Below, one piece after another: positions 31,401-38,972 of a stretch of 64,000 bases of DNA (the stretch's first letter is position 1; every line of letters starts with the position of its first letter). The notes below the pieces were generated by a model. That model searched no databases and was not told the origin of the DNA. It worked only from the letters and a program-made list of their open reading frames with translations. A program made the position numbers and the translations under genes. The DNA is taken from NCBI RefSeq assembly GCF_014207095.1, contig NZ_JACHBG010000002.1:124001-188000 (forward strand), read 5' to 3'. The DNA is from Martinezella lusitana (GTDB taxonomy: Bacteria; Pseudomonadota; Alphaproteobacteria; Rhizobiales; Rhizobiaceae).

Positions 31401-31756
31401 TTCATGTAGATGGAAAGATCCTCGCGGATCGTTTCGGGATAGTCGAACGGCCATTTTGTGGCCTCCTCTTCGACGAAGAAGTCGAAGGGATTGTAAACGG
31501 TCATGTCGGCGACGAGATCGACTTCGATCTTCAGCTCGGTCACCGGATCGGGAAAAACGAAACGGGCGAGATAGTTGCCGTAAGGGTCCTGTTGCAGGTT
31601 CACGAAATGATTCGACGGTGTGACCTTCAGCGCGTGGCTGAGCACCCGGGTCTTGGAATGCGAGGCAGGTTTCAGGCGGATGATCTGGGGGCCGAGGCGG
31701 ACCGGATTGTCGTATTTATAGTGGGTAAGATGGTAGATGCTCGCTTTGATCGCCAT
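28436..31756 (-). CDS. Transglutaminase-DUF2126 fusion protein (large partner)
   Basis: A 1106-residue protein. Residues 1-85 are a transglutaminase N-domain and residues ~150-260 the catalytic core with Cys180 (KGSCRDTSW), His229 (DLHAW) and Asp245 (GLDPTS). From ~300 to the end is a very long DUF2126 region, recognisable by [21 protein letters not shown] and [14 protein letters not shown] segments; the last resembles the catalytic region of glutamine-synthetase-like amidoligases (COEs). It therefore may combine a peptidase/acyltransferase with an amide-forming domain in one chain. First gene of the three-gene unit. The preceding gene, manC, is on the same strand but a hairpin lies between. 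Confidence 0.88.
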   Translation of the reverse strand: MAIKASIYHLTHYKYDNPVRLGPQIIRLKPASHSKTRVLSHALKVTPSNHFVNLQQDPYGNYLARFVFPDPVTELKIEVDLVADMTVYNPFDFFVEEEATKWPFDYPETIREDLSIYMKPEEPGPRLKAFLATLDRSEQKTVDMVVGLNTRLQQEIGYVIRMETGVQTPEETLETAKGSCRDTSWLLVQVLRHLGLAARFVSGYLIQLTPDLKALDGPSGTEVDFTDLHAWAEVYLPGAGWVGLDPTSGLLTGESHIPLAATPHYRNAAPISGGYFGEAKTEFDFDMKVARVAEHPRITKPFSDESWDALNALGEKVDAILKDNDVRLTMGGEPTFVSIDDFQSEEWNTAAVGPTKREKADTLIRRLRERFAPNGFLHYGQGKWYPGESLPRWTFSLYWRRDGLPIWSNPDLIANEGRDYSVNEDDAGRLLTAIAGELDIDQEYVAPAFEDPAEWLVKEANLPDNVDPSNSKLKDPEERSRMARVFERGLTRPTGYVLPIQAWNARASGRRWVSEKWRTRRGRVFLTPGDSPVGYRLPLNSLGWIPASQYPYINPMDPTIPREALPDYAEDKGRPLQAAHFQPFSGQQPVMPQSLDEIGGYVRTAISVEPRDGRLCIFMPPTVSIEDYLDLVASAERAAAALNLPVHIEGYPPPQDERINVIRVAPDPGVIEVNIHPASSWKEAVDITTAVYDEARESRLGTDKFMIDGRHTGTGGGNHVVVGGRSTMDSPFLRRPDLLKSLVLHWQRHPSLSYLFSGMFIGPTSQAPRIDEARHDSLYELEIALAQVPAPGRGLQPLPWLVDRLFRNLLTDVTGNTHRSEICIDKLFSPDGPTGRLGLVEFRGFEMPPNARMSLAQQLLVRALIARFWRNPIDGQFVRWGTTLHDRFMLPHYIWQDFLDVLADLRESGFDLRPEWFQAQLEFRFPFCGEVEYEGSKLELRQALEPWHVMGEEGAVGGTVRYVDSSVERLQVRFETANPSRYTVTCNGRPVPLTPTGMAGVSVAGVRYKAWHPASGLHPVLPIDTPLTFDIYDTWSRRSIGGCIYHVAHPGGRNYDTFPVNGNEAEARRLARFEPWGHTAGNYALKPEIASVEFPLTLDLRRPAGI

Positions 31757-31883
31757 GCGTCTCTTTGCCTAGCCCGCATCGTTGTGCGGTGATTGCTGTT
31801 CCCACAGGCAGTGTGTGCAATGCAGCGAAAGAAAGCAAGACATCTGCGCGCGATGCATAATTACGTCATGCCCGCCAAAGTAA

Positions 31884-31907
31884 AACGGCGAGCTTTCGCC
31901 CGCCGTT
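31884..31907 (-). terminator. Hairpin between manC and the transglutaminase operon
   Basis: Arms AACGGCG and CGCCGTT with an inner GGCG/CGCC register. On the minus strand it follows the manC stop by about 30 bp and is followed by TTTTAC, consistent with a terminator that separates manC from the transglutaminase unit. Confidence 0.55.
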
Positions 31908-31934
31908 CTCGAGTCGCTATTGTGCTACCCGCAA

Positions 31935-33362
31935 TCACGTTCTGCCGAATTCATCGACGATACGGATAATGTCGTCCTCGCCGAGATAGGAGCCCGTCTG
32001 TACTTCGATGAGTTCCAGCAGGATCTTGCCCGGGTTGGCCAGGCGGTGCACTTCGCCGAGGGGGATATAGACCGACTCGTTTTCGCGCAGCATCTGCACG
32101 TTCTCGCCGACTGTCACTTCTGCCGTGCCCTTGACGACGATCCAGTGCTCGGAGCGATGGTGATGCTTCTGCAGCGACAGCTTCTTGCCCGGCAGCACGA
32201 AGATGCGCTTGACCTGGAAGCGATCACCGTTGAGCACCGAGGTATAGCCGCCCCATGGGCGATAGGAGGTCGGGTGCGTCTCCGTGAGTTTTGCCGTCTT
32301 CTTCTCGCTCGCCAGCAATTTGACGAGCTTGCCGACTTCCTGGCTGTCCTTCAAATGACCGACATAGACGGCGTCTTCGCTGGCGATGACGGCGATATCC
32401 TCGAGCCCCTGCACGGCGACATGCAGGCTATGGCTCATGACGAGCGAGTTCTTCGTGTTGACGAGCGTCGTGGCGCCTGTCGTGACGTTGCCGCTCTCAT
32501 CGCGATTGCCGACTTTCCAGACCGAATCCCAGCTGCCGAGATCGGACCAGATGAAGGGAGAGGGGACGACGGCTGCGTTCGCCGTCTTTTCCATCAGCGC
32601 GTAGTCGATGGAAATATTCGGGCTCTTGGAGAAATGATCCGCATCGAGGCGGGTGAAATCGAGGTCGCGCGTCGATTTGGAAACGGCCTTGCCGGCCGCC
32701 TTTTCGACCTCGGGGGCGAATTCCTTCATCTCGGATACGAGCTGGGCGGCGGAGAACATGAACATCCCCGAGTTCCAATAGAAATTGCCGCTCGCGACCA
32801 TCTCCGTCGCCTTTTCCAAGGCTGGCTTCTCAACGAAGCGCTTGACGGCGTGAGCACCGGTCGAAAGAGCCTTGCCGCTTTCGATGTAGCCATAACCGGT
32901 AGCGGGTTCGGTCGGCGTGATGCCGAAGGTGACCAGCTTGCCCTGAAGTGCTGTGTCTCGCGCCAGGCGCACGCAGTCGTAATAGGTCGTGGTGGCGTCG
33001 ATCTCATAGTCGGAGCCGAGGACGTGCATGATTGCGTCCTTGCCGAAAAGATCGGTGACGAGCACTGCGGCGGCGGCAACGGCGGCAGCCGTGTTGCGGG
33101 CGACCGGCTCCAGCAGGATGGATGCCAGCTTCAGGTCCAGCTCACGCGCCTGTTCGGCGACGAGGAAGCGAAATTCCTCGTTGGTGAGAACGATCGCCGC
33201 CTCATAAAGCTCAGGATCCGCGACGCGTTCCAGCGTATTCTGGAACAGCGTCCTGTCGCCGATAAACTGGATGAACTGCTTTGGCGCGGAGGCGCGCGAC
33301 AGCGGCCAAAGCCGTGTGCCCTTGCCGCCTGCCATGATCACCGGAACGATTTTGGCTGTCAT
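31935..33362 (-). CDS. manC: Mannose-1-phosphate guanylyltransferase / mannose-6-phosphate isomerase
   Basis: A 475-residue bifunctional enzyme. The N-terminal nucleotidyltransferase has VIMAGGKGTRLWPLSRASAPK (residues 8-28) and FVEKP for GDP-mannose formation. The C-terminal cupin-type isomerase has RPWGGYTSV, then HHHRSEHWIVVKGTA with metal-binding His residues, and a terminal RIVDEFGRT. It supplies GDP-mannose for envelope polysaccharides. Type II enzymes (AlgA/CpsB/XanB) have this fused layout and usual length ~470-480. Stand-alone unit. Confidence 0.93.
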   Translation of the reverse strand: MTAKIVPVIMAGGKGTRLWPLSRASAPKQFIQFIGDRTLFQNTLERVADPELYEAAIVLTNEEFRFLVAEQARELDLKLASILLEPVARNTAAAVAAAAVLVTDLFGKDAIMHVLGSDYEIDATTTYYDCVRLARDTALQGKLVTFGITPTEPATGYGYIESGKALSTGAHAVKRFVEKPALEKATEMVASGNFYWNSGMFMFSAAQLVSEMKEFAPEVEKAAGKAVSKSTRDLDFTRLDADHFSKSPNISIDYALMEKTANAAVVPSPFIWSDLGSWDSVWKVGNRDESGNVTTGATTLVNTKNSLVMSHSLHVAVQGLEDIAVIASEDAVYVGHLKDSQEVGKLVKLLASEKKTAKLTETHPTSYRPWGGYTSVLNGDRFQVKRIFVLPGKKLSLQKHHHRSEHWIVVKGTAEVTVGENVQMLRENESVYIPLGEVHRLANPGKILLELIEVQTGSYLGEDDIIRIVDEFGRT

Positions 33363-33613
33363 GCTCTGCCTCCCCTGGACGCTTCATTCTGGAATTGCTC
33401 GTGAAAATACACAATCAATACTCTATGCGGTTACGTTTCGCGGGCAACTTCAATCGCGATTGCGTTATTTTTTCATGAAACGCCAGCGTCAATATTTCGG
33501 GATGGCAAAGATTCTGTGCTCGGGGGCGGAAGTTTCAACGGAAATCCAGCGAATAGGCGGAGACGGCATAGGCGAGCGCCACAAAAAGCATTCGCCCATG
33601 CACAGGAAGTGGC

Positions 33614-33632
33614 CGCGGGCCGAAGACCCGCG
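33614..33632 (-). terminator. Hairpin downstream of the DUF475 gene
   Basis: CGCGGG (33614-33619), 7-nt loop, CCCGCG (33627-33632). It lies 18 bp after the stop of the DUF475 gene on the minus strand but lacks a clear T-run, so termination here is only probable. Confidence 0.45.
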
Positions 33633-33649
33633 AAGTATTTCCTTATCGC

Positions 33650-34750
33650 TTAAGCTTCCGCCCTGTCTGGCTGTTTATCAGCCAGTGCCGCATCGGCGGC
33701 GGCGTTGCGCCTATTGTAGCGGATCGACGACCAGAGCGAGATACCGATCAGGGTCGCGCCGCCAAGGCCGGTGATGACCTCGGGTATATGCACCAGCGTC
33801 TGCACATACATGATCACCGAAAGGATCAGGATGGCGTAGAATGCACCATGCTCGAGGTAACGGTAGTGGGCAAGCGTGCCCTTTTCCACCAGCATGATCG
33901 TCATGGAGCGGACATACATCGCGCCGATGCCGAGGCCGATGGCAATGATGAACAGGTTTTGCGTCAGGGCAAAAGCGCCGATCACACCATCGAAGGAGAA
34001 GCTCGCATCAAGGATTTCGAGATAGAGGAAGGCGCCGAAGCCGCCTCTTGCCGCCGCGCTCATTGTCTGTTGCGAGGCGTCCAGGAAGCCTGCCAGAACC
34101 TCGACAAGCAGGAAGGTCAGCAGGCCATAGATCGAGGCATGAAGGAATGTCGTCGCATCGTCGCCGTCTAGAATGTAGGTAAAGGCGAGGACAATAACGA
34201 GCACGAAGGCGATTTCAACACCCTTGACGGTGGCGTAATGCGCCATGCGCTTCTCTATAAAGCCGATCCAGTGCACGTCCTTCTCATGATTGAAGAAGTA
34301 GGTCAGGCCGACCATCATCAGGAAGGTGCCGCCGAAGGCTGCGATCGGAAGATGCGCGGCCCGCATGATCTCGCCATACTGCTCCGGCTTGGTCGCGGCG
34401 AGCTTCAGCGCTTCCCAGGGGTCAATCCAGGCGGCGATGGCCACGATTGCCAGTGGAAAGATGATGCGCATGCCGAAGACGGCAATGATGATGCCCCAGG
34501 TCAGGAAGCGATGCTGCCAGACGGGCGTCATTTCCTTCAGCTTGTTGGCGTTGACGATGGCATTGTCGAAGGAAAGCGAAATTTCCAGCACGGCCAGAAC
34601 CGCACAGATGAAGAAAGCTGTCGCGAGGCCGCCGAGCGTACCCGTGGTGTTCCAGCCTAGAAAGGCTCCGAGAGCGAGGCCGCCGACGGTGACGGCGAAA
34701 GCCCAGCCGAAATAACTGAGCACGGATTTGGAGGCGGTGGGTGGCGTCAT
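33650..34750 (-). CDS. DUF475 TerC-superfamily integral membrane protein
   Basis: A 366-residue protein with about nine hydrophobic helices. The motifs EISLSFDNAIVNANKL and EILDASFSFDGVIGAFAL are the paired acidic motifs of the TerC/DUF475 superfamily; the family is linked to metal or tellurite handling and membrane-protein metalation. The C-terminus is a soluble Asp/Ala-rich tail. The start at 34750 has GAGGT seven bases upstream; a 60-codon upstream extension is out of place for a membrane protein. Monocistronic. Confidence 0.85.
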   Translation of the reverse strand: MTPPTASKSVLSYFGWAFAVTVGGLALGAFLGWNTTGTLGGLATAFFICAVLAVLEISLSFDNAIVNANKLKEMTPVWQHRFLTWGIIIAVFGMRIIFPLAIVAIAAWIDPWEALKLAATKPEQYGEIMRAAHLPIAAFGGTFLMMVGLTYFFNHEKDVHWIGFIEKRMAHYATVKGVEIAFVLVIVLAFTYILDGDDATTFLHASIYGLLTFLLVEVLAGFLDASQQTMSAAARGGFGAFLYLEILDASFSFDGVIGAFALTQNLFIIAIGLGIGAMYVRSMTIMLVEKGTLAHYRYLEHGAFYAILILSVIMYVQTLVHIPEVITGLGGATLIGISLWSSIRYNRRNAAADAALADKQPDRAEA

Positions 34751-35147
34751 CGATGCACCTCGCCGCGAAGGAGATTGAATCCCGAAAAAGCGCGCAGCCG
34801 TATGCCAAAGACGGCATGCGGGTGAGGCATGGTCAAGCTGTTCATGGAAAAAGTCCGCCGGCTCATCTGCAGGCGGTACCGACATCGCGAGAGCGCCGTA
34901 AAAACTCTCGCCAGAGGGGCCCGGCACCAAAGTTCAATCCGTCGCCGATGTCAGTAGGCGCGGAGATGTCTATAAATTAGTGAAACCACGACGCACGTCA
35001 AGGGCGAGCAGCTGAAATCGCCAAGGCGGTGGCGGCTCGGAAAATCGAGAATTTGGGGAACCAAACGGAAAAGGTGGCGTTTGCCCTTCAGGCTTGCCCG
35101 TACAACGCGTCTTGCCTGGATGACCGACCTCGATAGGAGAACCTCCG
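34751..35147. other. Intergenic region with the EcfG-type promoter
   Basis: About 400 bp between the divergent DUF475 gene (minus) and the small protein at 35148 (plus). It contains the consensus EcfG promoter at 35057-35081; nothing else was identified except the ribosome-binding site GATAGGAGAACC of the small gene. Confidence 0.5.
35057..35081 (+). promoter_or_regulatory. EcfG (general stress response) promoter
   Basis: GGAAC at 35057-35061 and CGTT at 35078-35081 with a 16-bp spacer match the alphaproteobacterial EcfG consensus GGAAC-N16/17-CGTT exactly. The next start codon is ~65 bp downstream, at the small protein gene 35148. The perfect two-box match at the right distance gives good but untested support. 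Confidence 0.7.
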
Positions 35148-35399
35148 ATGAGCCCCAATCCCAATCACGGCAAAACGCAGAATCAGAAGCCGCCATTGAC
35201 CGAACGGCAAAAGAAGGCCCGCTCGAACACGCTGCGCCAAGCGCAGGTCCTGCCGCCGCATCAGGTCGACCTTACATTACATCCGGTGACGCATGAGGAT
35301 GTTCACGTGCCGGCCCATATCAACGGTGCGGACCTGTCGCGCGAAGCACCGTCTGATGCCAATCATGGGCACAAGCCGAAAAGCGGTTCGCGGCATTGA
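35148..35399 (+). CDS. Small basic hypothetical protein under EcfG promoter
   Basis: An 83-residue hydrophilic protein beginning MSPNPNHGKTQNQK. The ATG follows GATAGGAGAACCTCCG, a good ribosome-binding site. It is rich in His, Pro, Gln and Lys (PLTERQKKARSNTL, then QVDLTLHPVTHEDVHVP), with no transmembrane segment or signal peptide, and is probably intrinsically disordered. I do not recognise a family. The EcfG promoter directly upstream suggests it is made in stationary phase or under osmotic/desiccation stress. Confidence 0.65.
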   Translation: MSPNPNHGKTQNQKPPLTERQKKARSNTLRQAQVLPPHQVDLTLHPVTHEDVHVPAHINGADLSREAPSDANHGHKPKSGSRH

Positions 35400-35427
35400 T
35401 GCGGCCGCGCCGTTTCACGAACCGCGC

Positions 35428-35904
35428 CTATTTATGGCGCGGTGTCTTGCCGTCTGATGTAAAGATGCCGTTGAAGCTCATCTCAGGCGATTTGGCCGAG
35501 CATTGAATCGTGATCGCCTTTCCTTCGTAAGGATTTGCGAAAGTGCAGATGCCCTTTGCTGCGACCTGATTCGATAGCTCGTTGCCGACACCCGTCGAGA
35601 TGACGTCGATCGGCAATTGCGCCGTGCCCTTCTGGCTGCCCGGCTTGATGCCTTTGCCATTGCCACGGAAGCCGAGCATTTTGCCGCCGGACGTGAAAAT
35701 GAAGGTCACGGAGCCGTCAGGCGCGGTCACGCTGGCGAGTTCCGACTTGCAGCCCTTGGAGGCGTCGAGCTTGCCGACCACGAGTTTGGAGCATTTTCCC
35801 GTGACGACGGTAGCGCCCTGCGTGGGAAAATTCTCCATGGTCGCAGCAGCGGCCGATGTGGCGACAAGCGCCGTCAATCCAAAAGCAATGCCTGCGAATC
35901 GCAT
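35428..35904 (-). CDS. Small secreted hypothetical protein
   Basis: A 158-residue protein with a classical signal peptide (MRFAGIAFGLTALVATSAAAA, cleavage after AAA-ATM). The mature part contains four Cys (GKCSKL, SKGCKSE, KGICTF, IQCSAK), suggesting two disulfides in the periplasm, and a beta-rich, Gly/Thr/Ser composition. The start at 35904 is 8 nt after AAAGGAG; the TTG further upstream is unlikely. I do not recognise a family. It converges on the EcfG-controlled gene. Confidence 0.75.
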   Translation of the reverse strand: MRFAGIAFGLTALVATSAAAATMENFPTQGATVVTGKCSKLVVGKLDASKGCKSELASVTAPDGSVTFIFTSGGKMLGFRGNGKGIKPGSQKGTAQLPIDVISTGVGNELSNQVAAKGICTFANPYEGKAITIQCSAKSPEMSFNGIFTSDGKTPRHK

Positions 35905-35991
35905 AAGAAGGGCTCCTTTCAAGCCCTTGCAGATTCGCCGATCAAATTGTGGCAGTCAACCCGAAGCGTTGATGCGCCGGTATTGCGCGCC

Positions 35992-36222
35992 TTATTCCGG
36001 TACGAGCGAGCCGATCAATTGCAGCAGTGCATTCTGCCTGTTGCCGCCGCCGGCCAGGAATTCGTAGAGCGTCATGGATTTTTCACTGCCGCCGTCGACC
36101 GTGTAGTCGGCTTCACGGATGACGAAGACTTCGCCGCTTTCCGTGTCGCGGGCGAGGTGGAAGTGATACTCGTCCCCATTCGGCTTGTGGTTTTTATAGA
36201 AATGCCGCTTTACGACCGTCAT
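35992..36222 (-). CDS. Small conserved hypothetical protein
   Basis: A 76-residue protein with a strong ribosome-binding site (GGGAGGACGAT before the ATG). Composition is mixed charged: KRHFYKNHKPNGDEYHFHLARDTE, then IREADYTVDGGSEKSMTLYEFL. It is compact, without a signal or membrane segment, and His-rich near the N-terminus. Family not recognised. Real status is supported by the RBS and GC-rich codon use. It is followed by the small secreted protein gene after a gap of ~87 bp on the same strand. Confidence 0.6.
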   Translation of the reverse strand: MTVVKRHFYKNHKPNGDEYHFHLARDTESGEVFVIREADYTVDGGSEKSMTLYEFLAGGGNRQNALLQLIGSLVPE

Positions 36223-36380
36223 ATCGTCCTCCCGTACGACCGATGCACTGATATGACAGTAGGATGACGGCGGGCTTGGAAGTCAAGCGGCTTGTGGGGG
36301 GGCATGTCTCAAGTCAGGATCGCCGCGAACATCAGCATGTGATTGGATATCGGCAAAAAGGCGATTATTCTAAATCCTGC

Positions 36381-36396
36381 GCTCGAATATTCGAGC
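36381..36396. promoter_or_regulatory. Perfect 16-bp palindrome upstream of a small secreted protein gene
   Basis: GCTCGAATATTCGAGC is a perfect palindrome centred about 33 bp upstream of the ATG at 36422, in the expected promoter/leader position. It could be an operator for a dimeric repressor; no regulator is known to match. Confidence 0.4.
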
Positions 36397-36421
36397 CGCT
36401 ACAAGCGGGAGATCGAAGCTC

Positions 36422-36733
36422 ATGAAAATGATGTTGGCTTTGGGTGCGATATTGAGCCTGGCGTGCGTCTCCGCCGGTGAGGCGCCGTCAAATTATCAGT
36501 CTTATCATGGTGGCATTCGTGTCGACAGCGATCCAGTGTTGCTGGCGAAATATGGCAGGGCTCTCAACTATTGCGAACCCGAGGCGTACTCTTGGCGGCG
36601 CGGCTCGCCGGATCCGGAGAGCACGCTTTACACGCTGGCCTTGAGGAACTGCCTTTACCGCCAGGGTTTCCTCGATCGCGGCCTCTATGCCTACCCGCTC
36701 ACGGCGGTATTTCGGCACGTACTGGAGCAATGA
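36422..36733 (+). CDS. Small exported hypothetical protein
   Basis: A 103-residue protein with an N-terminal signal peptide (MKMMLALGAILSLACVSAGEA). The mature region has two Cys (NYCEPEAYSWRRG and LRNCLYRQG) that could form a disulfide, and many Tyr/Arg. The ATG is preceded by GGGAGA. The family is not recognised. It belongs to a short run of small, mainly exported genes between 35.1 and 36.7 kb and is preceded by a palindrome that may be its operator. Confidence 0.6.
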   Translation: MKMMLALGAILSLACVSAGEAPSNYQSYHGGIRVDSDPVLLAKYGRALNYCEPEAYSWRRGSPDPESTLYTLALRNCLYRQGFLDRGLYAYPLTAVFRHVLEQ

Positions 36734-36823
36734 TCTCCGTGATTCGTTGCTGCTCGCCGGACATGCCTGTCGCGTGACGCAGGCTCGATAGAAAGCTCGA
36801 ACGCATCACGCCGAGGTAAAACT

Positions 36824-36855
36824 AAAAAGGGCCTTTCGATTTCTCGAAAGGCCTT
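36824..36855 (-). terminator. Terminator after tRNA-Val
   Basis: Perfect stem GGCCTTTCGA / TCGAAAGGCC (36830-36839, 36844-36853), loop of four. On the minus strand it is followed by TTTTTAGTTTT, 20 bp past the tRNA 3' end. Confidence 0.85.
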
Positions 36856-36874
36856 GCTTTTCAGCGAATTAGGA

Positions 36875-36949
<75 letters not shown>

Positions 36950-37033
36950 ATCCGATGGCGGCGCATAGATCACAAAACCCCTGGTGCCGTCAATAGGCTT
37001 TTTTTCGGTTTTGTGACGAGGCCGCCGGAAGCC

Positions 37034-37399
37034 TTACGCGGCAAGGAGTTTGTTGACTTCGTCGACCAGCTCGCGGAGGTGGAAAGGCTTGGAAAGAACC
37101 TTCGCATCCTTCGGTGCCTTCGAATCAGGGTTCAGTGCAACCGCTGCGAAACCGGTGATGAACATCACTTTCAGGTCGGGATCGAGTTCGGTCGCGCGGC
37201 GCGCCAACTCGATGCCGTCCATTTCCGGCATGACGATGTCGGTCAGAAGCAGCGAGAACGGTTCTTCGCGCAGCCGGTCGTAAGCACTTGCTCCATTGTC
37301 AAAGGACAAGACCTTGTAGCCGGCTTTTTCGAGCGCCTTCACAAGGAAGCGACGCATATCGTTGTCATCTTCGGCAAGAAGTATCTTCTGGGTCATCAT
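37034..37399 (-). CDS. cpdR: Single-domain response regulator CpdR
   Basis: A 121-residue receiver domain, no output domain. Asp pocket DD (LLAEDDND), phosphoacceptor Asp54 (LLLTDIVMPEMDG), Thr (MFITGF) and Lys (LSKPFHL) are all present. The sequence matches alphaproteobacterial CpdR, which is controlled by the CckA-ChpT relay and, when unphosphorylated, primes ClpXP to degrade cell-cycle proteins including CtrA regulators. The C-terminus ends in Ala-Ala, the residues implicated in CpdR's own ClpXP turnover in Caulobacter. Location beside tRNA-Val is usual in rhizobia. ATGATG offers two adjacent starts. Confidence 0.92.
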   Translation of the reverse strand: MMTQKILLAEDDNDMRRFLVKALEKAGYKVLSFDNGASAYDRLREEPFSLLLTDIVMPEMDGIELARRATELDPDLKVMFITGFAAVALNPDSKAPKDAKVLSKPFHLRELVDEVNKLLAA

Positions 37400-37671
37400 C
37401 TCTATCGCTAATCAATCTTGTCTTTGTGGGGGCATGTCCAGCGTTTAGGTTAGCGCTCCGCCGTAAACAAGCCGTGAATGGTGAGCGATAACGCGCCTAT
37501 CCGGCATTTGTTCGAGGCGCAAACGCATTCCACGAAAACCTCTCAGGTTTCCGTTGAACGCGCATCCCGATATTTCGTTTATGGCGCTTTGGATTAAGGC
37601 CATTTCGGTCAAGTTACTATGGACTTGCCGTCATGCAACTGGCAACATGATGATTGCGACAAGTTGTTGAC

Positions 37672-38571
37672 ATGGTAAAGACGTTGATGTCCGCGGAAAT
37701 GCGCAGTTACGAGATTTTCGAGGTATTGGAGCCTGCCTCCCAGACGATACCGTTCGTCTATAGTTCGCCGCATAGCGGCCGCATTTATCCCCCCGAATTC
37801 GTCGCGCAATCCCGCCTGCAGGGCATCGCTATCCGCCGTTCGGAAGACCACTATGTCGATGAGCTTTTTTCGGCGGCGAGTTCTCTCGGGGCGCCGCTGC
37901 TGTGCGCCAATTTTCCGCGTGCCTATATCGATGTGAATCGCGAGCCCTATGAGCTCGATCCGCGCATGTTCGACGGCGCGCTGCCGCCCTATGCGAACAT
38001 CAATTCGCTGCGGGTCGCCGGCGGTCTCGGCACCATCCCGCGAATCGTTGCAGAGAACATGGAGATCTATGCGCGTCGCGTCCCTGTCGAGGACGCTTTG
38101 AGGCGTATCGACACCATCTACAAGCCTTATCATGCCACGCTGCGTCGCTTGATCGCGCGCACCCATGTCAAGTTCGGCTTCGGCGTGCTGGTGGATTGTC
38201 ATTCCATGCCGGGCAATATCCGGATAGCCGGCAGCAACCTGCGTCCGGATTTCATCCTCGGCGATCGGTACGGCACAAGCGCCTCGGGGGAGTTATCGCG
38301 CGCGGCGATGCAGATTCTCGAAGAGCTGGGTTTCAACGCCGTGCGCAACAAGCCCTATGCCGGCGGGTTCATTACCGAGCATTATGGGCGTCCCTCTCGT
38401 GGACTGCATGCTCTACAGATCGAGGTCAATCGCGCACTCTACGTTGATGAGACGACCCTGGAGAAGCGTGCGGATTTCGACCAGGTGGCAGCCGCCATCA
38501 CGCTCTTCATGGCTCGCATCGCCGAGCATGTGGAGTCCTATACCGGCGATCCGGCGCTGGCGGCGGAATAG
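37672..38571 (+). CDS. N-formylglutamate amidohydrolase
   Basis: A ~300-residue metalloenzyme of the FGase family (HutG-like). FVYSSPHSGRIYPPEF, RRSEDHYVDELF, NFPRAYIDVNREPYELDPRMFD and VDCHSMPG are the family motifs and include likely metal-binding His/Asp. The reaction releases formate from N-formyl-L-glutamate, the last step of one histidine-degradation route, or acts on other N-formyl amino acids. Start is uncertain: ATG at 37672 or the ATG at 37687 (MSAEMRSY), neither with a strong ribosome-binding site. It is not next to other hut genes. Confidence 0.87.
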   Translation: MVKTLMSAEMRSYEIFEVLEPASQTIPFVYSSPHSGRIYPPEFVAQSRLQGIAIRRSEDHYVDELFSAASSLGAPLLCANFPRAYIDVNREPYELDPRMFDGALPPYANINSLRVAGGLGTIPRIVAENMEIYARRVPVEDALRRIDTIYKPYHATLRRLIARTHVKFGFGVLVDCHSMPGNIRIAGSNLRPDFILGDRYGTSASGELSRAAMQILEELGFNAVRNKPYAGGFITEHYGRPSRGLHALQIEVNRALYVDETTLEKRADFDQVAAAITLFMARIAEHVESYTGDPALAAE

Positions 38572-38713
38572 ACCAACTTCTACTTTGTCACGCCGAACAA
38601 TCGAGGTGTTCTCGCAGCGATGCGAGCGGCGGTCGCTTATTCGCGCGCATCAGCGTCGATTGACCACGCCATTTAGTTGGAGGGTTCGCACGTTCGTTGC
38701 TTGTGCAATCGGC

Positions 38714-38791
38714 AAAAAAGAACCGCGCTCGTGGCGCGGCTAAGTCTAGGGAGGAAACACCCAGGAAGGGCATTTACAGTCGGAAGACTGC
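38714..38791 (-). ncRNA. mmgR: Trans-acting small RNA MmgR (alpha-r8 / suhB family)
   Basis: A sigma-70-like promoter TTGACA-N17-CACTAT lies on the minus strand at 38798-38826. The predicted ~77-nt transcript holds a stem CAGTC-TTCC-GACTG, then CCC-TTCCT-GGG, then the unpaired TTTCCTCCCT, then CCGCGC-CACGA-GCGCGG followed by TTCTTTTTT. Order, size and the TTTCCTCCCT linear core agree with the MmgR/alpha-r8 sRNA (Rfam suhB family), which in Sinorhizobium limits polyhydroxybutyrate granules and responds to nitrogen. The location upstream of an inositol-monophosphatase-family gene also fits the suhB family name. Anti-Shine-Dalgarno pyrimidine stretches recur in all loops. Confidence 0.8.
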
Positions 38792-38972
38792 GAGGAGATA
38801 GTGATGCCGCATTGCACAAATGTCAAGCATTTTGTTGCGCTGCAAAATATTTAGGCAATTCGAGAAAATATGCCCGATCTGCAGGCATTCCGCACGTCGG
38901 TTCATCATCCAGTTTGCTTCCCGACGCTTATGCGCTATGACATCGCCATCCCGCCACGCACCTGGATTGACC

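Noticed and set aside
36734..36822. Possible second short gene after the small exported protein
   Set aside because: Only stop-interrupted short frames were seen before the tRNA terminator.
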